Of a stretch of DNA of 64,000 nt, positions 6,754 to 16,256 are shown one piece after another. Where the stretch lies: assembly GCA_903938485.1 (NCBI GenBank), contig CAJADF010000108.1:1-64000 (forward strand). The letters are read 5' to 3'. Position 1 is the first letter of the stretch, and the number at the start of each line of letters is the position of its first letter. This stretch comes from an uncultured Methylococcaceae bacterium. GTDB taxonomy: Bacteria > Pseudomonadota > Gammaproteobacteria > Methylococcales > Methylomonadaceae. The position numbers and the translations under genes are program-made. The notes under the pieces were generated by a model. That model was not told where the DNA came from. It ran no database searches and was given only the letters and a program-made list of their open reading frames with translations.

Positions 6754-8070
6754 TTAAGATTTACCTCTAGAATTTGATCTTCCTTTACCTCTGGAATCCG
6801 CTCGTTGACCCCCTGCACCTCTGCCAGCAGGCGCTTTTGCTGCCTTAGCCCCTGGTTTTTTAGTATGCCGAAAATCTTTTTTACCATTAGCACTAGGCGC
6901 ATTCTTTTTAGGCGCATCCATCACTTTTAAAGACACCGGTTCATAGCCGGTATCTTCTACCCGTGGAATGTGACGTTTAAGTAGTTTTTCTATTTCCACT
7001 AATTGCCAAGCTTCTTCTGGACACACTAATGAGATAGCCGCGCCACTTGATCCGGCTCTACCGGTACGACCAATACGATGAATATAATCTTCTGGCACTT
7101 GCGGTAAATCAAAGTTAATCACATGCGGTAAATCATCAATATCTAAACCGCGTGCCGCAATATCTGTCGCCACTAAAGCGGACACTTTACCGGTTTTAAA
7201 CTGTTCTAAGGCTTTATTACGCGCCCCTTGAGTTTTATCGCCATGCAAAGCTGCCGTGCGTATGCCATCTTCTATTAGTTGTTTCTCAAGACGATCAGCA
7301 CCGTGCTTAGTACGCACAAAAATCAGCACTTGTTTCCAATTATTACTCCCAATCAAATACGAGATTAATTCGCGTTTATACTCACGTCCAATACCGTACA
7401 CCAACTCTGTAACATTTTCGGCCGTCGCATTTTGCTTAGCCACTTCTACTTCTATGGGGTTATTTAATAACTGGCTAGCTAAAGATTTAATCGCATTGGG
7501 CACCGTTGCAGAAAACAATAAGCTTTGACGCTTTTTAGGCGCCAGCGTCATAATCTGTTTAATATCCGGCATAAAGCCCATATCCAACATTCTATCTGCT
7601 TCGTCTAGCACTAAGACTTCAATATTGGATAAATTAACATGACGTTGATTAACATGATCAATTAAGCGCCCAGGTGTTGCCACGATAATATCACAGCCGC
7701 GTTTTAGGTCACGGGTTTGCATGCCTACACTCGCACCACCCACGACAGATTGAATCTGCAAGGGCAAATATTTGCTATAAGCAATCACGTTTTCATAAAC
7801 TTGCGCCGCTAATTCACGGGTAGGCACTAGTATTAAAGCGCGCACTCGCCGCGGATTTTGCTCTGGATTATGGGTAGCAACTAAACGCTGCAATAAGGGC
7901 AAAGTAAAACTAGCAGTTTTACCGGTACCGGTTTGCGCACCGGCTAAAACATCCCTACCTTCTATAATAAGCGGGATTGCTTTTTGTTGTATGGGAGTGG
8001 GCGTGGTATAGCCTTGATCAGCTACCGCCTTAAGGAGTTCATCGATTAAGCCGAGTTGAACAAAAGACAT
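6754..8070 (-). CDS. rhlE: DEAD-box ATP-dependent RNA helicase, RhlE type
   Basis: 438-aa RNA helicase involved in RNA remodelling, ribosome assembly or turnover. Visible motifs in order: Q motif region 'GYTTPTPIQQ', Walker A AQTGTGKT (45-52), 'PTRELAAQ', 'TPGRLID', DEAD (156-159), SAT (187-189), 'ARGLDIDDLP' and 'HRIGRTGRAG'. A basic, Gly/Arg/Ser-rich tail of about 60 residues follows the core, the RNA-binding tail usual for RhlE-like proteins. I use the ATG at 8070 (AGAGG seven bases upstream) rather than the TTG one codon earlier. Monocistronic, ending toward a strong terminator. Confidence 0.88.
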   Translation of the reverse strand: MSFVQLGLIDELLKAVADQGYTTPTPIQQKAIPLIIEGRDVLAGAQTGTGKTASFTLPLLQRLVATHNPEQNPRRVRALILVPTRELAAQVYENVIAYSKYLPLQIQSVVGGASVGMQTRDLKRGCDIIVATPGRLIDHVNQRHVNLSNIEVLVLDEADRMLDMGFMPDIKQIMTLAPKKRQSLLFSATVPNAIKSLASQLLNNPIEVEVAKQNATAENVTELVYGIGREYKRELISYLIGSNNWKQVLIFVRTKHGADRLEKQLIEDGIRTAALHGDKTQGARNKALEQFKTGKVSALVATDIAARGLDIDDLPHVINFDLPQVPEDYIHRIGRTGRAGSSGAAISLVCPEEAWQLVEIEKLLKRHIPRVEDTGYEPVSLKVMDAPKKNAPSANGKKDFRHTKKPGAKAAKAPAGRGAGGQRADSRGKGRSNSRGKS

Positions 8071-8111
8071 CAAAAAACCTCTGGTAAATAGTATTCAAAC
8101 ATCAAAACTTA

Positions 8112-8867
8112 TTATACCAGTACCGCTTCCACCTCTTCGCAACTAATCACATTTTTATTAACCTGCAATATGTAGTTAGCTAATTTAGTAATGGCTTGCC
8201 AGTGACCGGCATGACCAACAAATTCACACGCTTGCTTAAACAGCTCAGCCATTTTAGCTTCTTGTAATGTCTCATTTTTAGAGAAGCTCTCTATGTATTC
8301 ATGCACTAATTCTAAGTCAGCTTCGCCACCATAATTTTTTAAAGCCGCTAGATTAACCATTTTAAGGGTAAATAATTCATCATCTCGACTATAAGAATAC
8401 TTAGCTTCTGCTAAAGGCCCGACTAATAAGTTGATAATATCCGCATCAAAAGCGCTTAAATACGCCGCTGTTGAGGTTAAAACCACCCCTTCTTGCACCA
8501 AAAGGTCTTTACTTAAGTCAGCAATGTTAGGTACAAAATCTTCAATTAAACGGCCGCCGTCTACTCTTGAGGTGCATTGATCATGCATCGCCTGAAAGCA
8601 AGTGTCATTGGCATCAATAATAAACTGACTATCATTGATAATAATTTGAAAATAAATGGGTGGGAGGTTATGCGCTTTATTATTTAAATAAATGGCGGCG
8701 GCATGACCGGCTTCATGAAATGCGATAGCTTGTTTTTGCAACTTTTGCTTATGGGCATTATGGCTATCTGTTGAGTGTTTACGTTTCATATTAATCACTA
8801 TAGTGAGGGAGAGTAAAAGCCGGTACATGACAAACCAGGACAGACTCTCTGGTTTATTGGCGGACAT
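8112..8867 (-). CDS. HEAGH-motif (peptidase M41/FtsH-like) protein
   Basis: 251 aa, or 225 aa if translation begins at the ATG at 8789. 'AIAFHEAGHAAAIYL' contains the HExxH zinc-peptidase motif in the HEAGH form of M41/FtsH proteases. A second acidic cluster ('YGGEADLELVHEYI') may supply the third ligand. The AAA ATPase domain of FtsH is absent, so this is at most a stand-alone protease-like domain. The longer start has AGG at a suitable distance and adds a hydrophobic segment ('WFVMYRLLLSLTIVI') that could anchor the protein in the membrane; the shorter start would be cytosolic. Located just upstream of the helicase on the same strand, 38 bases apart. Protease activity is unverified. Confidence 0.6.
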   Translation of the reverse strand: MSANKPESLSWFVMYRLLLSLTIVINMKRKHSTDSHNAHKQKLQKQAIAFHEAGHAAAIYLNNKAHNLPPIYFQIIINDSQFIIDANDTCFQAMHDQCTSRVDGGRLIEDFVPNIADLSKDLLVQEGVVLTSTAAYLSAFDADIINLLVGPLAEAKYSYSRDDELFTLKMVNLAALKNYGGEADLELVHEYIESFSKNETLQEAKMAELFKQACEFVGHAGHWQAITKLANYILQVNKNVISCEEVEAVLV

Positions 8868-9060
8868 TCTAACACCTAAGTTTAGGCACTCCTAACATTC
8901 ATTTTGTAAAACGCGAATTAATATTAGCGTTAGCCTAACAATCCTTGTCAGCTATTTACCACAGTGGAGTTTATATCGCTTTACATAACTGCTTTCTTTA
9001 ATCTAGAAAATAACTTCTAGGGTATAATTTCTTAACACATCAAGCTTAATATCACTGCAA

Positions 9061-10878
9061 ATGCGTATTCATTCACTGCCAATTCAATTAGTTAACCAAA
9101 TTGCCGCGGGCGAAGTAGTAGAACGACCGTCCTCTGTCGTTAAAGAATTAGTAGAAAATTGTTTTGATGCGGGCGCACAACAAATCATTATTGATATTGA
9201 ACAGGGTGGCGCCAGATTAATTAAAATTAGAGATGATGGGTGCGGTATTGATAAAGAAGATTTGCCTCTAGCACTCTCTCGACATGCCACCAGTAAAATT
9301 GCCAGCCTACAAGATTTAGAACAAGTAGCCAGTATGGGCTTTAGGGGGGAGGCATTACCCAGTATTAGCTCTGTCGCTAGACTCACTTTAATATCAAGAA
9401 CTGCAGATGCGGAATGTGCGTGGTCTGTGTGTGCAGATGGTACCGAAAGAAATTTTGATCCTCAACCGGATCCACACCCCTTAGGTACTACGGTGGATGT
9501 GCAAGATTTGTTTTACAACACCCCGGCTAGACGCAAGTTTTTAAAAGCCGAAAAAACCGAGTTTGCGCATATTGAGACCTTAATCAAACGCATGGCTTTA
9601 AGCCGTTTTGATATCAGTTTTGTCTTAACGCATAATCAAAAAGAAATCTTAAATCTAAGGCAAGCACGTGAGCTTTCTGCACAAGAACAGCGAGTCGCAG
9701 ACATTTGTGGCCCTGAGTTTATTAAAAATTCAGTGTCTATCGATTATTCTGCCTCTGGCTTGCAACTGAGTGGTTGGGTAGGCCTACCGACCTTTTCGCG
9801 TAGCCAACAAGACATGCAATTCTTTTACGTAAATGGCAGGCTTGTTAAAGATAAGTTGGTGTCCCATGCCGTTAAACAAGCCTATCAAGATGTGCTTTAT
9901 CATGGCAGACATCCAGTTTTTGTTTTATATCTAACATTAGATCCCACTTTAGTGGATGTTAATGCACATCCAGCAAAAACAGAAGTGCGTTTTAGAGAAG
10001 GAAGATTAGTACATGATTTTTTATTCTCAGCACTGCATCGATCTTTAGCCAATGTAAGACCGGGGCAATCTAATAATGTTTTAGAAACAGAAGCTTTAGA
10101 GTACGAACCTACTACTCATACTTCGTTTGATACGGGGGGCAATTTAAATAAACAGTCCAGTTATACTTCAAGACCACCTCAACAAAGGATACTGCCCTAT
10201 TCTGTAGGCGAATCCATCAGAGCGTATGCAAAGTTATATCAAGAAACGCCAACCTATTCAGGCGAACATTTAACATCTGATCCAGTACCTGTTACCCCAC
10301 CATTGGGCTACGCCATTGCACATTTGCACAATATTTATATCTTAGCGGAAACAGCGAACGGCATTATTTTGGTGGATACTCATGCCGCACATGAACGTGT
10401 CACTTATGAGCGATTAAAACACCAACATGCTGAAGGCGCTATTCCAAGTCAGCCATTATTATTACCTATTAAATTAAGCGTAACGGCAGCTGAAGCTGAT
10501 TTAGCTGAGCTAGAACAAGAGTTCTTTACGTTATTAGGGTTCGAACTTAATCGTTCGGGCCCAACAACGTTAACTCTACGTGCATCTCCGGCTTTATTAC
10601 GCAATGTGGATAAAGAACAATTAGTTAGAGATGTATTAGCTGACTTGTCAGTTAATGGCATCAGTCAACGCATTGAAGAACACACGAATGCTATTTTAGC
10701 GGCTATGGCATGTCATGGTTCTGTTCGTGCACATCGACGTTTAAGTATTGATGAAATGAATACTTTATTGCGGGATATGGAACAAACCGAACGTATAGGC
10801 CAATGTAATCATGGCAGACCCACTTGGATTGCATTATCTACTCAAGATTTAGATAAGTTTTTTCTACGGGGACAATAG
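9061..10878 (+). CDS. mutL: DNA mismatch repair protein MutL
   Basis: 605-aa GHKL ATPase that couples MutS mismatch recognition to strand incision. ATPase motifs: E32-N33...D36-A-G, DDGCGID (58-64) and GFRGEAL (93-99). The C-terminal half contains DTHAAHERVTYE near residue 439. This matches the DQHA(x)2E(x)4E metal-binding endonuclease motif (Q replaced by T), with the partner CHGSVRAH and CNHGRP motifs. MutL from this organism is therefore probably an endonuclease, as in bacteria that lack MutH. The linker (about 335-420) is low in conservation, as usual. It is followed by miaA, the common gamma-proteobacterial order. Confidence 0.95.
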   Translation: MRIHSLPIQLVNQIAAGEVVERPSSVVKELVENCFDAGAQQIIIDIEQGGARLIKIRDDGCGIDKEDLPLALSRHATSKIASLQDLEQVASMGFRGEALPSISSVARLTLISRTADAECAWSVCADGTERNFDPQPDPHPLGTTVDVQDLFYNTPARRKFLKAEKTEFAHIETLIKRMALSRFDISFVLTHNQKEILNLRQARELSAQEQRVADICGPEFIKNSVSIDYSASGLQLSGWVGLPTFSRSQQDMQFFYVNGRLVKDKLVSHAVKQAYQDVLYHGRHPVFVLYLTLDPTLVDVNAHPAKTEVRFREGRLVHDFLFSALHRSLANVRPGQSNNVLETEALEYEPTTHTSFDTGGNLNKQSSYTSRPPQQRILPYSVGESIRAYAKLYQETPTYSGEHLTSDPVPVTPPLGYAIAHLHNIYILAETANGIILVDTHAAHERVTYERLKHQHAEGAIPSQPLLLPIKLSVTAAEADLAELEQEFFTLLGFELNRSGPTTLTLRASPALLRNVDKEQLVRDVLADLSVNGISQRIEEHTNAILAAMACHGSVRAHRRLSIDEMNTLLRDMEQTERIGQCNHGRPTWIALSTQDLDKFFLRGQ

Positions 10879-10934
10879 CTACTTAATACACTGAGAATAG
10901 CCGTGTTATCTGTAACTATTAATACTTTATAAAT

Positions 10935-10959
10935 ACACTTATAACGCCTTGATAAGTGT
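10935..10959 (+). terminator. Hairpin between mutL and miaA
   Basis: ACACTTAT / ATAAGTGT, an 8-bp stem with a 9-base loop, followed by AATATAAGATTTTTA. A weak terminator or processing site for mutL. Confidence 0.4.
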
Positions 10960-11016
10960 AATATAAGATTTTTATACTCAATCAATAAATGCTTCAAATT
11001 CGGAAATTACTTCTAC

Positions 11017-11997
11017 ATGGCCGCATCCTCTATACAACTCTCCACACCGACCACTAAAAAGAAAGATTTACCTCCCGTCATTGTTCTCATGGGACCTACT
11101 GCTTCAGGTAAGTCGGCTCTCGCTGTTAAATTAGCACAAGCATTAAACGGCGAAATTATCAGTGTAGATTCTGCTCTAGTCTACAAAACAATGGATATAG
11201 GCACGGCAAAACCAACTATTAATGAACGAGGTGGCATTCCGCATCATCTAATTGATATTATCGATGCATCTGAATCCTACTCAACTGGCCAATTTAGAAG
11301 CCAATCGCTGGCTTTAATGGCGGATATTACACAACGAGGCAAATTACCTATTTTGGTCGGTGGTACCATGCTGTATTTTAATGCCTTGCTCAATGGACTA
11401 GCCGTATTACCCCATGCTAATCCAATCATTAGAGCGCAGTTAGATTTAGAATTAGAAAACGTTGGTAAAGAAGCGCTACACAAAAGACTCGCTGAAGTGG
11501 ATCCTATTGCCGCGGCCAGAATTCATCCTAATGACCCACAGCGCGTGCAAAGAGCTTTGGAAGTTTATGAAATTAGTGGCAAAGCCTTATCTGATTTCTT
11601 TGTCCCAGTTGAAGCGGATGTTTTACCTTATCAAGATATTAAATTGATTATTGCCCCAGCGGACCGAAAAGTTTTACACGATTTAATCGCTCAACGTTTT
11701 CATTTAATGCTTAAACAAGGCTTTATGGAAGAGGTCAAAAAACTTTATGAGCGAGGCGACTTAAATGAAAATATGCCCGCTATTAGAGCCGTAGGCTATC
11801 GACAAGCATGGTCTTATCTTCAAGGTGAAGAAGATATAGCAACGATGTCTGAAAAGGCTATTATTGCAACACGGCAATTAGCTAAACGACAGTTCACTTG
11901 GTTAAGAAGAGAAACGGATGCAAAGCAATTTGAAACGGGACAAGTGGATTTAGTAGAGCAAGTTTTGAGTTACATTAAAACTGAATTACTTATCTAG
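11017..11997 (+). CDS. miaA: tRNA dimethylallyltransferase
   Basis: 326-aa enzyme that transfers dimethylallyl to N6 of A37 in tRNAs reading UNN codons. P-loop 'GPTASGKSALA' lies near residue 25. 'SVDSALVYKTMDIGTAKP' is the substrate-binding loop, 'PILVGGTMLYFNALLNGL' the DMAPP site, and 'RAVGYRQAWSYL' with 'ATRQLAKRQFTWLRR' the tRNA-binding end. Length is normal (about 310-320). It starts 138 bases after mutL. hfq, its usual downstream neighbour, is absent; a transposase remnant sits there instead. Confidence 0.95.
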   Translation: MAASSIQLSTPTTKKKDLPPVIVLMGPTASGKSALAVKLAQALNGEIISVDSALVYKTMDIGTAKPTINERGGIPHHLIDIIDASESYSTGQFRSQSLALMADITQRGKLPILVGGTMLYFNALLNGLAVLPHANPIIRAQLDLELENVGKEALHKRLAEVDPIAAARIHPNDPQRVQRALEVYEISGKALSDFFVPVEADVLPYQDIKLIIAPADRKVLHDLIAQRFHLMLKQGFMEEVKKLYERGDLNENMPAIRAVGYRQAWSYLQGEEDIATMSEKAIIATRQLAKRQFTWLRRETDAKQFETGQVDLVEQVLSYIKTELLI

Positions 11998-12042
11998 CAG
12001 GAACAAATAATCCCCCTATTATTAAATATAATAGCGGGATCA

Positions 12043-12480
12043 TTGAATTTCCAGCACATGGTCAGCACAGAGCCAGTAATAAATTACGTAAGAATGGCCT
12101 GTTCATTTGCGGATATATTGAACAACAGAGTATTACCGTTCTATGCGCAACAAGGATTACCCATGCTTCGCATTCTAACCAATCGAGATACCGAATATTG
12201 TGGCAAAGTAGAACAGCATGATTATCAGCTCTATTTGGCTATTATTGATGTAGATCACACCCATACAAAGCAATATCACCGCGCAAACCAATGGAATTTG
12301 CGAATGTTTCATAAAACGATTTTACAAGAGTTTTATCAAGTCACCTTCCGTAATAAGCTTTATGGGGACTTGAAGTCCTTGCAGAAAGATCTGGACGAAT
12401 GGCTAGTTTATTACAATATTGTATGAATTCATCAAGGTAAAGTCTGTCTGGGCAGAACACCCATGGAGACTTTAATGAGT
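12043..12480 (+). pseudogene. Inactivated IS481-type transposase fragment
   Basis: The frame 12043-12426 covers only the C-terminal half of an IS481-like DDE (rve) transposase: 'ADILNNRVLPFYAQQGLPML' and 'FHKTILQEFYQVTFR' are family hallmarks. The second catalytic Asp, normally in 'TDRGTEYCG', is Asn here ('TNRDTEYCG'). The catalytic Glu before FHKT is lost ('NLRMFHKT'). After 'YYN' the frame breaks at a TGA, and the usual ending ('HQGK...GRTPMETL') continues in another frame to about 12473. The N-terminal HTH half is missing. This is a decayed remnant that cannot transpose. Confidence 0.85.
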
Positions 12481-12522
12481 TGAAAACAGATTTAGCTGAC
12501 TAAAAATTTGAACCCAATCCAA

Positions 12523-12559
12523 TCTGACAGGCACCCTATAAACATGGGTAACTGTCAGA
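12523..12559. repeat. Inverted repeat beside the IS remnant
   Basis: TCTGACAG (12523-12530) and CTGTCAGA (12552-12559), with an inner ACCC/GGGT pair. Probably the surviving terminal inverted repeat of the IS481-type element, or a hairpin terminator for the converging sucD transcript. Confidence 0.4.
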
Positions 12560-12611
12560 TCAGGTCTGAGTTAGTTCTCTTATTAATTTAAACCGTTTTT
12601 AATAAATTTCT

Positions 12612-13478
12612 TTAAAAACAAGCCTTCATTGCTACACCAATATCAGAAGGTGATGAACATACTTCTATACCAGCAGCTTTTAATGCCGCAATTTTACCTT
12701 TGGCTGTCCCTTTACCACCGGTAACAATAGCACCCGCGTGTCCCATTCGTTTTCCGGCTGGAGCCGTTTGGCCCGCAATATAAGAGACAACAGGTTTAGT
12801 TACATGGGCTTTAATATAATCTGCGGCATCTTCTTCTTCAACACCGCCAATCTCACCGACCATAACAATACCTTTCGTATTGTCATCAGCTTGGAATCTG
12901 CTCAACACATCAATAAAATTCATCCCATGAATCGGATCACCACCAATCCCTACACAGGTACTTTGACCCAAGCCTTGTTGAGTTGTTTGATGCACAGACT
13001 CATAAGTTAAAGTTCCTGATCGAGATACAATACCAATTGAACCTGGCAAATGAATTTTACCCGGCATAATGCCAATTTTACATTCTCCGGGTGTTATAAC
13101 ACCCGGACAATTGGGACCAATTAATAAAGCACCGGTACCCTCCATAGCCGCTTTTACTCTAAGCAATTGTAATACAGGAATACCCTCTGTGATACAAACT
13201 ATTAATTTAATACCTGCATTAACCGCTTCAAGTATTGCGTCTGCCGCATAAAAGGGCGGTACATAAATAACACTGGCAGTGGCGCCGGTTGTTTTAACCG
13301 CTTCATCTACAGTATTAAACACAGGCAAACCTAAATGTATCGATCCGCCACGTTCCGGTGTGACGCCAGCCACCAATTTTGTACCATAAGCAATTGTTTG
13401 TTCTGAATGAAATGTACCTTGTTTACCTGTAAAACCTTGGCAGATTAATTTAGTATCTTTATTAATTAGAATACTCAT
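12612..13478 (-). CDS. sucD: Succinyl-CoA ligase, alpha subunit
   Basis: 288-aa CoA-binding subunit that, with SucC, interconverts succinyl-CoA and succinate with ATP/GDP formation in the TCA cycle. The CoA-binding Rossmann start is '[14 protein letters not shown]', the CoA-site Cys region is '[19 protein letters not shown]', and the phosphorylated active-site histidine lies in 'RMGHAGAIV'. It overlaps the end of sucC by 4 bases. The related malate-CoA ligase MtkB of the serine cycle cannot be fully excluded by eye, but no serine-cycle genes are nearby. Confidence 0.92.
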   Translation of the reverse strand: MSILINKDTKLICQGFTGKQGTFHSEQTIAYGTKLVAGVTPERGGSIHLGLPVFNTVDEAVKTTGATASVIYVPPFYAADAILEAVNAGIKLIVCITEGIPVLQLLRVKAAMEGTGALLIGPNCPGVITPGECKIGIMPGKIHLPGSIGIVSRSGTLTYESVHQTTQQGLGQSTCVGIGGDPIHGMNFIDVLSRFQADDNTKGIVMVGEIGGVEEEDAADYIKAHVTKPVVSYIAGQTAPAGKRMGHAGAIVTGGKGTAKGKIAALKAAGIEVCSSPSDIGVAMKACF

Positions 13479-14641
13479 ACAGCCTCCGCTAATGCAACAG
13501 CTTGTTCTGCAGCGTGTGTTAAGTCATCTGCCGGATATATATTTAAACCTGTATTAGTTAACAAGGCTCTACCCTCTTCAACATTTGTACCTTCCAATCT
13601 AACGACTACAGGTACGTTAACATGAATCTGTTCTATGGCAGCTAAAATACCAGCAGCTATGACATCACACTGTACTATACCGCCAAAAATATTCACCAAA
13701 ACCGCTTTTACACTTTTATCTGACAAGATTAATTTAAAAGCTTCACAGACTTTTTCGACATTTGTTCCACCACCCACATCTAAAAAGTTAGCAGGCAATC
13801 CCCCTTTTAATTTGATTAAATCCATGGTGGCCATTGCTAATCCAGCACCATTAACCATGCAACCAATATTTCCTTCTAAAGTGATGTAATTCAATCCAAA
13901 TTTTTGAGCATAATTTTCTTTGTCATCTTCTTGGCTTGAATCTTTCATCGCTAATATTTCAGGATGTAATGAGACTGCATTATCATCAAAATTAATCTTT
14001 GCATCTAATGCTATTAACTCGCCCGTATCAGTTTCAATTAATGGATTAATTTCTATTTGAGTCGCATCTTTCTCTATAAACAGATCGTACATACCTTGCA
14101 TAATCTGAGTCAGGGCTTTAATTTGCGGACCTTTGAGGCCTAGGTTATAGGCCACTATGCGACACTGATAACCTTGCAATCCAGCGGCGGGATGTATGGA
14201 TACGGAAATGATTTGTTCTGGCGTTTTATGAGCAACTGCTTCTATATCCATACCTCCAGCAACAGAGGCGATAAAGATAACTCGCTCAATACTACGATCC
14301 ATTAAGATACTTAAATAAAGTTCACGTTTAATAGGATATAAACTTTCAATCAATATTGAATTAATGGGTAATCCTACGTGACCCGTTTGATTAGTGACCA
14401 AGCGTTGCCCTAGTAAATTTTCACTAATTTCTGCGACTTCCTTTAAACTTTTTGCAACTTTAACACCTCCGACTTTACCACGCCCACCTGCATGAACTTG
14501 TGCCTTTATAACCCAACCATCCCCAATTAATTCTTCTGCTATTTCAAGAACTTCTTTTATTGTCAAGGCAAGTTTACCTCGTGGAATTGCTATTTTATAG
14601 TCAGTAAATAATTGTTTAGCTTGGAATTCATGGATGTTCAT
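13475..14641 (-). CDS. sucC: Succinyl-CoA ligase (ADP-forming), beta subunit
   Basis: 388-aa ATP-grasp subunit that binds nucleotide and succinate. It opens '[12 protein letters not shown]', followed by '[15 protein letters not shown]' (nucleotide loop), '[20 protein letters not shown]' (Mg2+ ligands) and '[11 protein letters not shown]' (succinate-binding loop). Length equals the usual 386-390. The ATG has GAGTAACA-type spacing, with 'AGGAGT' a few bases upstream. First gene of sucCD; it lies downstream of pmoB, but a strong terminator separates the two units. Confidence 0.93.
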   Translation of the reverse strand: MNIHEFQAKQLFTDYKIAIPRGKLALTIKEVLEIAEELIGDGWVIKAQVHAGGRGKVGGVKVAKSLKEVAEISENLLGQRLVTNQTGHVGLPINSILIESLYPIKRELYLSILMDRSIERVIFIASVAGGMDIEAVAHKTPEQIISVSIHPAAGLQGYQCRIVAYNLGLKGPQIKALTQIMQGMYDLFIEKDATQIEINPLIETDTGELIALDAKINFDDNAVSLHPEILAMKDSSQEDDKENYAQKFGLNYITLEGNIGCMVNGAGLAMATMDLIKLKGGLPANFLDVGGGTNVEKVCEAFKLILSDKSVKAVLVNIFGGIVQCDVIAAGILAAIEQIHVNVPVVVRLEGTNVEEGRALLTNTGLNIYPADDLTHAAEQAVALAEAV

Positions 14642-14824
14642 TTGTTACTCCTGAACTTTCTATTTTTACTAATTAATGCATATATACACTATTAGTGTAA
14701 TTTATAATGTTTTATAGACCATATTTTATACAAGTTTGTTCAAATGACTATCACTTCGTGATACTCATTGCATAATATCTTATACAACTATTCTTACTAA
14801 CATATTGCTTTCAAATATTTAAAT

Positions 14825-14860
14825 CAAAAAAAAACCCCCGTTACCGAAGTAACGGGGGTT
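14825..14860 (-). terminator. Strong rho-independent terminator of the pmoCAB operon
   Basis: On the minus strand AACCCCCGTTAC and GTAACGGGGGTT form a perfect 12-bp stem closed by a TTCG tetraloop in C(UUCG)G context, followed by a run of eight or more T. It lies 43 bases after the pmoB stop. Confidence 0.93.
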
Positions 14861-14903
14861 TTCAATTCCTTAATTAACAATCAAATTGTCAATTAATCAA
14901 TCA

Positions 14904-16148
14904 TTAGATGAAAGTTGGAATTAATGGAGCGTCAATTGTAACCATTTGACGGTTTCCAGCAGCATCAAAGAAGAATAACAAACCAGCAAAACGGCTATCT
15001 GGATCGTAAATCAAATCAGCTAAACGGTAAACTTCCCATGCAGCATCAGAAGCAGTTACTTGAACTGTTCTTGATTGACCTGGAGCAATTGGGCTGTTAT
15101 CACTAACAGTCAAACCTTCTTCAGCCAATAAGTCATCAGGATAGTTAGTTTCGTCTTGAGCAACAGCAGAGTCCATGAAACGAACACCAGCAGTGTTGAA
15201 TTCACCTAAACGTACAGATGAATCACCATTGTTAGTGATAGTCATAGTCATTTGCATAGCACGACCTGGAACACGGTAAGTAGCATCTTCGATTTTAACT
15301 GCAACAGTTGGTGCAGGCATTTCGATAGATTTAATACCACGTAATAAACCAGCTTGTAATGGAGTAGTGATTGGGTATTTTTCGTTAGTGTTTGCCATTG
15401 AAATAGCAATTATAGCGATAGTACCTGCAGCAAAACCCATAGCAACTTTTCTGTCAGTACCAGTTATTAATGAATCAGCTTTACCAGCTTCAACAGCAAT
15501 AGAACGTGGAACGAACAATGGTTTACGAATCCAGTAAGCCATCCACAATAAACCTAAAGCATACCAAAACGCATGCCAGAAGTATGTGTTGCTTAAGTTA
15601 TAAGTTTCTAAATCTAAAGTTTCGCCAGTCAAAGTAGTGATTGGGTTAACAAAAGATGACATAGAACCAGTAACAGTTACCCATTTACCAGGACCGATGA
15701 TTGGACCACCGCCTTTTACGTTCAACATAGTATGAACGTGCCAGTCACCTGGACGACGAGCTTTTAACAATACTTTGAATTCATAAGTTTCGCCTAATTC
15801 CAAAGATACTGAACGTGGAACTAATTGACCACCGATCCAAGATCCTGCACGAATAAATACAGGGCCTGGAATACCGATGTTTAAGAATGAAATCTCTGGT
15901 TTATCAACAGTTTCTGGCCAACCAGAGAACACGAAGAATTTACCTGAGATTGTCATTGTATCGTTTACAGCTACTTCTTCTTTAGACCAGTTTAAATCAA
16001 ACCAGTGAATAGTACGCATACGCATGAAAGCCGCTTGTGACTTTTCACCATGAGCAGAAGCAGTTGGTGTGTAAAGCATCGCTGCTGTCATAGTGATCAG
16101 CAGTGCGACAAAGGATAATTTAGCAACTTTGTCTTTTAATATATTCAT
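14904..16148 (-). CDS. pmoB: Particulate methane monooxygenase subunit B
   Basis: 414-aa periplasmic subunit with two membrane anchors. A Sec signal peptide is cleaved after 'TASA', leaving His33 as the new N-terminus. The copper-site ligands H33, H137 and H139 are present at exactly the Methylococcus capsulatus positions, and H48 is also conserved. Two cupredoxin-like domains flank the helices ('YFWHAFWYALGLLWMAYWI' near 190-210 and another near 235-250). The ATG follows GAGGAGGAT. Third gene of pmoCAB; a 108-base spacer with a hairpin precedes it. Essential to methane oxidation to methanol; ammonia monooxygenase is ruled out by the family-specific sequence and context. Confidence 0.98.
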   Translation of the reverse strand: MNILKDKVAKLSFVALLITMTAAMLYTPTASAHGEKSQAAFMRMRTIHWFDLNWSKEEVAVNDTMTISGKFFVFSGWPETVDKPEISFLNIGIPGPVFIRAGSWIGGQLVPRSVSLELGETYEFKVLLKARRPGDWHVHTMLNVKGGGPIIGPGKWVTVTGSMSSFVNPITTLTGETLDLETYNLSNTYFWHAFWYALGLLWMAYWIRKPLFVPRSIAVEAGKADSLITGTDRKVAMGFAAGTIAIIAISMANTNEKYPITTPLQAGLLRGIKSIEMPAPTVAVKIEDATYRVPGRAMQMTMTITNNGDSSVRLGEFNTAGVRFMDSAVAQDETNYPDDLLAEEGLTVSDNSPIAPGQSRTVQVTASDAAWEVYRLADLIYDPDSRFAGLLFFFDAAGNRQMVTIDAPLIPTFI

Positions 16149-16193
16149 ATATCCTCCTCTATAATAGAGAATCTATCGTTTTTTGAGTATCTA

Positions 16194-16217
16194 ATATTGA
16201 TTTAATTGCATCAATAT
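16194..16217 (-). promoter_or_regulatory. Hairpin in the pmoA-pmoB spacer
   Basis: ATATTGAT / ATCAATAT, an 8-bp stem with an 8-base loop and no T-run, in the 108-base gap between pmoA and pmoB. A second small palindrome (AAGACTTTAGTCTT) lies beside the pmoA stop. Likely RNA-processing or stability elements. Confidence 0.4.
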
Positions 16218-16256
16218 CAGTCTTTTTTATTTTTCTATACAACTAAGACTTTAGTC

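Noticed and set aside
8112-8867. FtsH protease
   Set aside because: It has only the HEAGH motif; the AAA ATPase domain and FtsH membrane topology are missing.
12043-12426. Functional transposase
   Set aside because: Missing N-terminal half, catalytic Asp to Asn, catalytic Glu lost, and a frameshift before the C-terminal motif.
12738-13010. Plus-strand frames inside sucD, sucC, pmo, rhlE, mutL, his and other genes
   Set aside because: All are antisense or out-of-frame shadows of strongly supported genes.
12612-14641. Malate-CoA ligase (mtkA/mtkB) of the serine cycle
   Set aside because: Motifs and lengths fit SucC/SucD, and no serine-cycle genes (mcl, hpr, sga) are adjacent. A tree of both families would settle it.
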